Positions 1 through 5,136 of a stretch of 5,136 nucleotides of DNA are shown here, piece by piece (position 1 is the first letter of the stretch; each line of letters begins with the position of its first letter). The position numbers and the translations under genes are program-made. The stretch is from Loktanella sp. Lineage in GTDB: Bacteria > Pseudomonadota > Alphaproteobacteria > Rhodobacterales > Rhodobacteraceae. Below the pieces are notes generated by a model, which saw only the letters and a program-made list of their open reading frames with translations, was not told where the DNA came from and did no database searches. The DNA lies in contig PUNR01000230.1 of the NCBI GenBank assembly GCA_003551805.1, positions 1-5,136 of the forward strand, given 5' to 3'.

Positions 1-1
1 C

Positions 2-2371
2 GCCGAGGAGATCCGCCGCGGCAAGCTTCCCGGCGCCGAGCCCGGCGACGAAGAGACGGGCGCCGGCATGCTGGCGATGGCCATGGGCAAGATGGGCGCG
101 TTCGAGCTGAATTATTCCTCTGACATCGATCTGATCTGTCTGTTCGACGATGCCCGTTTTGACCCCGAAGAAAGCTATGAGGCGCGCGCCGCCTTTATCC
201 GGGTCACACGCCGCATGACCGCGATCCTGTCAGAGGTCAAAGACGGCGGTTACGTCTTCCGCACCGACCTGCGGCTGCGCCCCGATGCGTCGGTGATGCC
301 TGTGTGCATGTCGATGGATGCCGCAGAACGCTATTACGAAAGCGTCGGGCGCACATGGGAACGCGCGGCCTATATCAAGGCGCGTGTCTGCGCAGGCGAC
401 CGCGCGGCAGGTGACAGGTTTCTGCAAACCCTGCGACCGTTCGTCTGGCGCAAACATCTGGATTTTGCAGCGATACAGGACGCCCATGACATGCGCCTGA
501 AGATTCGCGACCACAAAGGTCTGGGTGGTGCGCTGGTGCTGGAAGGGCATGATATGAAGCTCGGGCGCGGTGGCATTCGGGAAATCGAATTTTTCACCCA
601 GACACGGCAGTTGATTGCGGGCGGGCGTGATCCGTCGTTGCGGCTGCGCGCGACGGGCGAGGGGCTGCAGGCGCTTGCCAGCGCCGGCTGGATTGGCAGC
701 GATGTGGCCGATACGTTGCTGGACCATTACCGCCAGCACCGCGCGGTCGAACACCGTTTGCAGATGTTCAACGATGCCCAGACCCATCATCTGCCGCAGG
801 ATGCGGCTGGCTTTGACCGGCTGGCGGCCTTTATGGGCACCGATGTCGCCGCACTGCGCCGCGACCTGACCGACCGGCTGGGCGAAGTGCATAGCCTGAC
901 TGAAGATTTCTTCGCCCCCGACGCAAAGCCCAAGGCGCAGATCACATGGGGGCAGGATGTCGTGTCGCGCTGGCAGGGGTATCCCGCGCTGCGATCCACC
1001 CGCGCGACCGAGATTTTCGACCGCATCGCCCCGCAAATCATGGCCAGCCTGAAAGAGGCCGCACGCCCCGACGAGGCTTTGGCGCAATTTGACGGGTTTC
1101 TGGCGGGCCTGCCAGCGGGCGTGCAGCTGTTTTCCTTGTTCGAGGCCAATCCGCAGCTGACGCAATTGATCGTCGATATCGCGGCTACGGCACCGGCACT
1201 GGCGCAATATCTGTCGCGCAATGCCGCTGTGCTGGATGCGGTGATTGGCGGCGCGTTCTTTAACCCCTGGCCCGGCATGGCCGCTTTGCGCGACCAGCTG
1301 GCATCGCTGCTGGCAGGTTTTGACGATTACGAAAGCCAGCTGATCGCGGCACGCCGCTGGGCCAAGGAATGGCATTTCCGTATCGGTGTGCATCACCTGC
1401 GCGGTCTGATCGATGCGCCCGCCAGCGGCCAGCAATATGCCGATCTGGCCGAGGCGGTGATTGCCGCGCTCTGGCCGCTGGTCGTGGCGGAATTTGCGCG
1501 CAAACACGGGCCACCACCGGGGCGCGGCGGTGCAGTTGTGGGGATGGGCTCGCTCGGGGCTGCGCGTTTGAATGCGGGGTCGGATCTGGACCTGATCGTG
1601 ATCTATGACCCCGACGGGGTGGACAGCTCTGACGGACCGCGCCCTTTAGCCACTCGGGCGTACTTCGCGCGACTGACGCAGGCGTTGATCACTGCATTAT
1701 CGGCCCAAATGTCCGAAGGGCGACTTTACGAAGTCGATATGCGCCTGCGCCCCTCAGGGCGGCAAGGGCCTGTCGCCACATCGTTGGAAGCATTCACCGA
1801 TTACCAGAAATCGCAGGCCTGGACCTGGGAACATCTGGCCCTGACGCGCGCACGGCCCATCGCGGGCGACGCGCGGCTTTGCGCGGATATCGAAAACTTT
1901 CGACAGGCGATACTGGCGGACAAAGGGCAGGGTGACAGCGTGCTGGCAGATGTCGCAGAAATGCGCGCAAGGCTGGCACAGGCCAAAGGGCCCGACAGTC
2001 TGTGGGATGCCAAGAACGGCCCCGGACGGCTGCAGGATATCGAACTGACCGCACAAACCGCCGCCTTGCTGGCAGCAAGCCCCGCCCGCGATGTCGCGGC
2101 GCAATTGCGTGCGGGCCATGCCGCAGGCTGGCTGAATGACAGCGATACCCAAGTGTTGTGCGATGCCACGACCCTGTTCTGGACGCTGCAAGCGGCAGTG
2201 CGGCTGTTGACTGGCGGCCCGCTTGACCCCGATGCTTTAGGCGAAGGGGCAAGGCGGATGATCCTGCGCGATACTGCCAGCCCCGATCTTGATACACTTC
2301 TGGCGCGCATCACAGCGCTGCACGCGGCGGCCGCCGCCGTCATTGACCGCAAACTGGAGGCGCTGGCATGA
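2..2371 (+). CDS. glnE: GlnE, bifunctional glutamine synthetase adenylyltransferase / adenylyl-removing enzyme (5' end missing)
   Basis: Cytosolic enzyme that adenylylates glutamine synthetase (inactivating) and removes the AMP again (activating) in response to PII state. The reading frame is open from the window edge, so the ATG at 68 is internal. There are 789 visible residues against about 950 in E. coli, so roughly 130 N-terminal residues lie outside. Two tandem nucleotidyltransferase halves are visible. The first (adenylyl-removing) has LNYSSDIDLI with the metal-binding DxD at visible residues 41-43, then DLRLRP, and RGGIREIEFFTQ near residue 190. The second (adenylyl-transferring) has GMGSLGAARLNAGSDLDLI with DxD at 528-530, DMRLRPSG at 579-586, WTWEHLALTRAR, and RLQDIEL. 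Both catalytic DxD pairs are intact, so both activities are expected. In the second half the usual GKLG is GSLG, probably a lineage variant. The stop TGA overlaps the next start by 4 bp. Identification is secure from the motifs and the two-domain layout. Confidence 0.97.
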   Translation, partial: AEEIRRGKLPGAEPGDEETGAGMLAMAMGKMGAFELNYSSDIDLICLFDDARFDPEESYEARAAFIRVTRRMTAILSEVKDGGYVFRTDLRLRPDASVMPVCMSMDAAERYYESVGRTWERAAYIKARVCAGDRAAGDRFLQTLRPFVWRKHLDFAAIQDAHDMRLKIRDHKGLGGALVLEGHDMKLGRGGIREIEFFTQTRQLIAGGRDPSLRLRATGEGLQALASAGWIGSDVADTLLDHYRQHRAVEHRLQMFNDAQTHHLPQDAAGFDRLAAFMGTDVAALRRDLTDRLGEVHSLTEDFFAPDAKPKAQITWGQDVVSRWQGYPALRSTRATEIFDRIAPQIMASLKEAARPDEALAQFDGFLAGLPAGVQLFSLFEANPQLTQLIVDIAATAPALAQYLSRNAAVLDAVIGGAFFNPWPGMAALRDQLASLLAGFDDYESQLIAARRWAKEWHFRIGVHHLRGLIDAPASGQQYADLAEAVIAALWPLVVAEFARKHGPPPGRGGAVVGMGSLGAARLNAGSDLDLIVIYDPDGVDSSDGPRPLATRAYFARLTQALITALSAQMSEGRLYEVDMRLRPSGRQGPVATSLEAFTDYQKSQAWTWEHLALTRARPIAGDARLCADIENFRQAILADKGQGDSVLADVAEMRARLAQAKGPDSLWDAKNGPGRLQDIELTAQTAALLAASPARDVAAQLRAGHAAGWLNDSDTQVLCDATTLFWTLQAAVRLLTGGPLDPDALGEGARRMILRDTASPDLDTLLARITALHAAAAAVIDRKLEALA
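2356..2360 (+). promoter_or_regulatory. Shine-Dalgarno site for the small gene after glnE
   Basis: GGAGG lies inside the last codons of glnE, 7 nt before the ATG at 2368. This is a near-ideal ribosome binding site. Together with the ATGA overlap it fixes the start of the downstream gene and points to translational coupling with glnE. Confidence 0.8.
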
Positions 2372-2634
2372 AAGGCGATCTGCACGACCCAAAGGCATTG
2401 ATCCGTGAATCCTACCGGATTGACGACATCACCGATGCACAATGCCGCACGATTTTTCTGGCCTGGGCGCTGGATGTCCCGCAAGGGCAGGATGTCAGCG
2501 CGCTGGTTAAAATCCTGCTGGCGCAGCACGCCGACGAACCGGCCGACCATCCGATGACGCGCACGCTGGAACAGGCGCTTGAAACCGGCCCCGCCCCGCG
2601 CCGCCGCGGCGGGCGGGCGACACGGCTGGCCTAG
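2368..2634 (+). CDS. Small protein of unknown function, coupled to glnE (88 aa)
   Basis: I cannot assign a function. The start is well supported: ATGA overlap with the glnE stop and GGAGG 7 nt upstream. Residues 8-55 look like a small folded helical domain (ALIRESYRIDDITDAQCRTIFLAWAL, then an aliphatic helix ALVKILLAQH). It has one cysteine (26), no CxxC pair, no signal peptide and no membrane segment. A proline and acidic stretch (56-62) leads to a second short helix. The tail from residue 78 is arginine and glycine rich (RRRGGRATRLA) and could contact nucleic acid or an acidic partner; that is inference from composition only. The pattern 'IRE-Y-RI-(D/E)-I---C--IFL-WAL' resembles a short hypothetical protein I associate with Rhodobacteraceae, from memory and unchecked. 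Coupling suggests co-expression with GlnE, not a proven role in nitrogen control. Confidence 0.85.
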   Translation: MKGDLHDPKALIRESYRIDDITDAQCRTIFLAWALDVPQGQDVSALVKILLAQHADEPADHPMTRTLEQALETGPAPRRRGGRATRLA

Positions 2635-2645
2635 GGCGTCTTGCG

Positions 2646-2679
2646 GCTTCTTATTTCCAAAAATACTCCCGCCGGAGGC
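2646..2679 (-). repeat. 34-bp intergenic repeat, copy A (after eda)
   Basis: Read on the minus strand it begins GCCTCCGGCGGGAG, continues with TATTTTTGG and ends AAATAAGAAGC. It matches copy B at 3419-3452 at 32 of 34 positions, differing only by TT for GG in the T-tract, and is inverted relative to it. It lies entirely outside coding sequence. It resembles a short intergenic sequence I recall as recurrent in Rhodobacteraceae genomes; that is memory, not a search result. Confidence 0.8.
2659..2677 (-). terminator. Probable intrinsic terminator of edd-eda
   Basis: On the minus strand a 4-bp stem CTCC/GGAG with tetraloop GGCG (2677-2666) is followed at once by TATTTTT (2665-2659). It lies 61 nt after the eda stop and is in the right orientation to end the edd-eda transcript. 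The stem is short for a strong terminator, so efficiency is uncertain. The 9-bp hairpin upstream at the eda stop may contribute. Confidence 0.55.
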
Positions 2680-2731
2680 TCTGCCCTGTCGTCAAGGCGC
2701 TGCCGCACAGACCGCAGCACGGCGCAAGGTG

Positions 2732-2751
2732 GCTGGGGTCAAGACCCCAGC
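2732..2751 (-). other. Perfect 9-bp stem hairpin straddling the eda stop codon
   Basis: GCTGGGGTC and GACCCCAGC are exact inverted repeats separated by AA on the plus strand (TT in the eda mRNA). The eda TGA (2741-2739) lies at the apex. Either strand can fold it. Neither side has a T-tract directly after it, so it is not a textbook intrinsic terminator. It is better read as an mRNA 3'-end stabiliser or pause element acting with the terminator-like copy A further downstream. The structure is certain; the role is inferred. Confidence 0.6.
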
Positions 2752-3380
2752 AACGCGGCCTCTGACGCAAGTGCTGTGATCGCGGCCCAGTCGCGGGCTT
2801 TGACCAGATCCGCCGGTGCGACCCATGACCCGCCAACGCACAAAGTGTTGGACAAGGCCAGATATGTCGGCGCGTTCTGCAAGGTCACACCACCCGTGGG
2901 GCAGAATTTCACCTGCGGAATAGGCGCGCCAATTGCCTTGAGCGCGGCCGCGCCGCCATTGGCCTCGGCCGGAAAGAATTTCTGCACGCTATAGCCGCGT
3001 TCCAGCAGGCGCATGGCTTCGGATGCTGTGGCGGCACCCGGCAACAAGGGCAGGTCGTTGGCTTCGCAGGCGTCCAGCAGACGGTCGGTGGCGCCGGGGG
3101 CCACACCGAAGGTTGCGCCGGCGGCTTTGGCGTTTTCGACGTCTTTGGTGGTCAGCAAGGTGCCCGCGCCGACAGTGCCGCCTGCCACGCTGGCCATCTC
3201 GCGGATCACGTCAAGGGCGGCAGGTGTGCGCAGCGTCACTTCTAATGCAGGCAGACCGCCTGCGACCAGCGCGCGTGCCAGATCCGCGGCAAGACTGGCG
3301 TCATCAATCACCAGAACCGGGATCACGGGGGCCAGTTTGCAGATGCGCGCGGCGGCGGTAGAGGCGTCCTGAGGGGTCAT
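2739..3380 (-). CDS. eda: KDPG aldolase (2-dehydro-3-deoxy-phosphogluconate aldolase)
   Basis: Cleaves KDPG to pyruvate and glyceraldehyde 3-phosphate, the second Entner-Doudoroff step, by a Schiff-base mechanism in the cytosol; many members also split 4-hydroxy-2-oxoglutarate. The 213-aa product has the family's usual length and a class I TIM-barrel pattern. LEVTLRTP carries the catalytic base Glu47 and phosphate/substrate-site Arg51. GTVGAGTLLT follows. QKFFPAEANGG carries the Schiff-base Lys134, and VKFCPTGGV and LCVGGSWV form the phosphate-binding end of the barrel. The start at 3380 is chosen because it gives family length and is the first ATG/GTG/TTG in frame after edd ends; a longer frame reaching 3536 runs back into edd and is rejected. 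A weak AGAAAGA sits 6 nt upstream, suggesting modest initiation or dependence on edd. It follows edd after 79 nt on the same strand, so is probably co-transcribed. No anomalies in the active site. Confidence 0.96.
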   Translation of the reverse strand: MTPQDASTAAARICKLAPVIPVLVIDDASLAADLARALVAGGLPALEVTLRTPAALDVIREMASVAGGTVGAGTLLTTKDVENAKAAGATFGVAPGATDRLLDACEANDLPLLPGAATASEAMRLLERGYSVQKFFPAEANGGAAALKAIGAPIPQVKFCPTGGVTLQNAPTYLALSNTLCVGGSWVAPADLVKARDWAAITALASEAALLGS

Positions 3381-3386
3381 CTTCGA

Positions 3387-3393
3387 TCTTTCT
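3387..3393 (-). promoter_or_regulatory. Weak ribosome binding site of eda
   Basis: AGAAAGA on the minus strand lies 6 nt before the eda ATG. It is a poor match to the anti-Shine-Dalgarno sequence, but it is the only purine-rich site at useful spacing, and it supports the start at 3380. Confidence 0.45.
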
Positions 3394-3402
3394 GTTATGC
3401 TG

Positions 3403-3427
3403 GCCGGAGCGTTGCGCTGCCTCCGGC
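3403..3427 (-). other. Hairpin in the edd-eda gap
   Basis: GCCGGAG (3403-3409) and CTCCGGC (3421-3427) form a perfect 7-bp stem with an 11-nt loop. One arm lies inside repeat copy B, so this stem competes with that repeat's own CTCC/GGAG hairpin. In the mRNA it lies about 22 nt before the eda start codon. There is no T-tract after it on the minus strand, so it probably does not terminate the operon. It could stabilise the edd 3' end or mark a processing point; that is inference. Confidence 0.45.
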
Positions 3428-3452
3428 GGGAGTATTTGGGGAAATAAGAAGC
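3419..3452 (+). repeat. 34-bp intergenic repeat, copy B (between edd and eda)
   Basis: It reads GCCTCCGGCGGGAG, then TATTTGGGG, then AAATAAGAAGC on the plus strand. It matches copy A at 32 of 34 positions in inverted orientation and starts 7 nt after the edd stop. Its T-tract is interrupted (TATTTGGGG), and its hairpin-then-T order runs on the plus strand, opposite to edd-eda transcription. It is therefore not expected to terminate that operon. It could limit antisense transcription into edd. Confidence 0.8.
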
Positions 3453-3459
3453 AGGGGCG

Positions 3460-5136
3460 TCAGACGACGACGCCCGCGCCATCGGCGGCATGGCCGACGC
3501 TGCGCCGGAAGATTTCAAAAAGCTCGCGCCCGACACCGGTGCCGTTGCCGGTCAGATCAGCCTCTGCCGGGGTGCGGGTGGACAGATCGACATCCAGCAC
3601 GTCGATTGTGCCTTTGGTCGCATCTAGCCGGATCATGTCGCCGTCGCGGATCAGGCTGATCGGGCCGCCGTCTGCAGCTTCGGGCGAGACATGGATCGCC
3701 GAGGGCACTTTGCCAGAGGCGCCCGACATGCGCCCGTCAGTGACCAGTGCCACTTTCAGCCCGCGGTCCTGCAGGACGGCCAAGGTGGGGGTCAGACTGT
3801 GCAATTCGGGCATGCCGTTGGATTTAGGCCCCTGAAACCGTACTACGATCACGGTGTCGGTGGTGAATTCGCCGGCCTTGAACGCGTCTTTGACGGATTC
3901 CTGTGTGTGGAAGATCCGCGCCGGTGCTTCGATGATGTGGCGTTCCTGTGCCACGGCAGAGGTTTTGATCACACCGCGCCCCAGGTTGCCTGCAAGCTGG
4001 ATCAATCCGCCAGAGGCCAGAAACGGATCAGCGACAGAGCGCAGGATACGGTCGTTGGTCGATGTCGTGGGGCCTGCGGCATAGCTGATCCCTTTGGCGT
4101 CGAGTTTGGGTTCGCGGGTGTAAAGTTCCAGCCCTTTGCCAGCCACGGTGGTCGTGTCGTCATGCAGCAGCCCTGCGTCCAGCAGTTGGTGGATCATATA
4201 GGCCAATCCGCCTGCGGCGTGGAAATGGTTCACGTCGGCCAGACCGTTGGGGTACACTTTCGCCAGCAGCGGTGTGGCGGCAGAGATATCGCTGAAATCC
4301 TCCAGATCGAGGATCACACCGGCGGCACGTGCCATCGCGGGCAGGTGCAGCACCAGATTGGTGGACCCACCGGTGGCCATCAGACCCACAAGGCCGTTCA
4401 CGAAGGCTTTTTCATCAAGCACGTCGCTGACAGGTGTATAGTCATTGCCCAGACCGGTGATCGCCAGCGCCCGTTCTGTGGCCGCAACTGTCAATGCGTC
4501 GCGCAAGGCCGTGCCCGGATTGACAAAAGACGTCCCCGGCATGTGCAGGCCCATGAATTCCATCAGCATCTGGTTGGTATTGGCAGTGCCGTAAAAGGTG
4601 CAGGTGCCCGGGCCATGATAGCTGGCCATTTCGGCGGCCATCAGCGCATCGCGCCCGATTTCACCGGTGGCGAATTGCTGGCGGACCTTGGCCTTTTCGT
4701 CATTGGGCAAGCCGGATGTCATCGGACCTGCGGGAACAAAAATACCCGGAATATAGCCGAAAGTCGCGGCAGCAATGACCAGACCGGGGACGATCTTGTC
4801 GCAGACGCCCAGATAGATGGCGGAATCGAACACATTATGCGACAGCCCGACACCAGCGGCGAGCGCGATCACATCGCGCGAAAACAGCGACAATTCCATG
4901 CCGGTCTGCCCTTGGGTGACACCATCGCACATCGCGGGCACACCGCCTGCGACCTGTGCAGTACCGCCTGCGGCGCGGGCGGCTGCGCGGATCTGGTCGG
5001 GGTAGGTTTCAAACGGCTGATGCGCGGATAGCATGTCGTTATAGGCGGTGATGATCCCGATGTTGGGGGCTTTGGAATCTGCCAGCGCGCCTTTGTCGTT
5101 GCCCATCGCGGCATAGGCATGGGCCTGATTGCCACA
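3460..5136 (-). CDS. edd: Phosphogluconate dehydratase (5' end missing)
   Basis: Dehydrates 6-phosphogluconate to KDPG, the first committed Entner-Doudoroff step. It is an iron-sulfur enzyme of the IlvD/Edd family in the cytosol. The frame stays open to the window edge and the first visible residues are CGNQAHAYAA, so the ATG at 5106 is internal. There are 558 visible residues against about 603 in E. coli, so about 40 N-terminal residues lie outside. Motifs in visible numbering: ITAYNDMLSAHQPFE (29-43); AMCDGVTQG with Cys70; GVCDKIVPG with Cys112, matching the first family signature; GTCTFYGTANTNQM with Cys179; ALVTDGRMSGASGKVPSAIH, matching the second signature. The three conserved cysteines are the expected cluster ligands. 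It is distinguished from dihydroxy-acid dehydratase by its close likeness to Edd throughout and by eda directly downstream. Its promoter is outside the window, so regulation cannot be judged here. No frameshift or missing key residue. Confidence 0.97.
   Translation of the reverse strand, partial: CGNQAHAYAAMGNDKGALADSKAPNIGIITAYNDMLSAHQPFETYPDQIRAAARAAGGTAQVAGGVPAMCDGVTQGQTGMELSLFSRDVIALAAGVGLSHNVFDSAIYLGVCDKIVPGLVIAAATFGYIPGIFVPAGPMTSGLPNDEKAKVRQQFATGEIGRDALMAAEMASYHGPGTCTFYGTANTNQMLMEFMGLHMPGTSFVNPGTALRDALTVAATERALAITGLGNDYTPVSDVLDEKAFVNGLVGLMATGGSTNLVLHLPAMARAAGVILDLEDFSDISAATPLLAKVYPNGLADVNHFHAAGGLAYMIHQLLDAGLLHDDTTTVAGKGLELYTREPKLDAKGISYAAGPTTSTNDRILRSVADPFLASGGLIQLAGNLGRGVIKTSAVAQERHIIEAPARIFHTQESVKDAFKAGEFTTDTVIVVRFQGPKSNGMPELHSLTPTLAVLQDRGLKVALVTDGRMSGASGKVPSAIHVSPEAADGGPISLIRDGDMIRLDATKGTIDVLDVDLSTRTPAEADLTGNGTGVGRELFEIFRRSVGHAADGAGVVV

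Larger units (their letters stand above)
2635..2738. other. Convergent intergenic spacer between the glnE and edd-eda groups
   Basis: This 104-bp gap separates the stop of the 88-aa gene from the stop of eda on the opposite strand. It holds a repeat copy with a terminator-like hairpin (2646-2679), one arm of the hairpin that straddles the eda stop (2732-2738), and between them a weaker imperfect stem (GCGCTGC at 2697-2703 facing GCA and GCGC at 2717-2725). I see no gene in it. No plus-strand hairpin here is followed by a T-tract, so the end of the glnE transcript is unexplained and could be Rho-dependent. Confidence 0.6.

Noticed and set aside
68..70. ATG at 68 as the true glnE start
   Set aside because: The frame is open to the window edge, and this ATG sits just before the DxD motif, well inside the first catalytic domain.
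230..1507. 425-codon open frame on the minus strand opposite glnE
   Set aside because: It is antisense to conserved GlnE motifs, has skewed composition and no recognisable domain. It is a shadow frame.
1801..2550. 249-codon minus-strand frame spanning the glnE end and the 88-aa gene
   Set aside because: It covers two real plus-strand genes and shows no protein-like motif or convincing ribosome binding site.
2641..2994. 117-codon plus-strand frame starting in the spacer
   Set aside because: It runs through the repeat and then antisense into eda. It has low-complexity composition, no Shine-Dalgarno and no family.
3381..3536. N-terminal extension of eda to an ATG at 3536
   Set aside because: It would overlap the end of edd, translate the intergenic repeat and exceed the family length by 52 residues. 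The ATG at 3380 gives the usual 213 residues.
3691..5031. 446-codon open frame on the plus strand opposite edd
   Set aside because: It is fully antisense to a well-supported edd, is rich in His, Gly, Gln and Arg, and has no family motif. Long antisense frames are common in high-GC genes.
5104..5106. ATG at 5106 as the true edd start
   Set aside because: The upstream in-frame residues CGNQAHAYAA match the conserved Edd N-terminal region, so the real start lies outside the window.
1..5136. Mobile element, defence system, CRISPR array, or tRNA/rRNA genes
   Set aside because: I saw no transposase, integrase, spaced direct repeats, or structured RNA gene. All coding space is taken by core metabolic genes and one small unknown gene.

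Overview
This is a high-GC, gene-dense window of ordinary core metabolism. It most likely comes from an alphaproteobacterium of the Rhodobacteraceae (Roseobacter/Rhodobacter type). That placement is inferred from the style of GlnE, from the Entner-Doudoroff gene pair edd-eda, and from a short intergenic repeat whose appearance I associate with this family. No search was run. There is no sign of mobile elements, phage, CRISPR, rRNA or tRNA.

Layout. The plus strand carries the 3' end of glnE (2-2371, start outside the window). It overlaps by 4 bp a small conserved-looking gene of unknown function (2368-2634). A 104-bp spacer (2635-2738) separates this pair from a convergent minus-strand operon: edd (3460-5136, 5' end outside the window), a 79-bp gap (3381-3459), then eda (2739-3380).

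How the genes work together. GlnE attaches and removes AMP on glutamine synthetase, which tunes nitrogen assimilation. Edd and Eda are the two defining enzymes of the Entner-Doudoroff pathway: 6-phosphogluconate to KDPG, then KDPG to pyruvate plus glyceraldehyde 3-phosphate. The two groups are convergent and need not be functionally linked.

The most notable non-coding structure is a pair of 34-bp sequences matching at 32 of 34 positions, in inverted orientation on either side of eda (2646-2679 and 3419-3452). The copy after eda looks like an intrinsic terminator for the edd-eda transcript. The copy between edd and eda faces the other way. Two perfect hairpins add to this: one straddles the eda stop codon, and one lies in the edd-eda gap and partly overlaps the repeat. 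I found no candidate for an undescribed protein system. The small gene after glnE and the repeat pair are the only items I would follow up.
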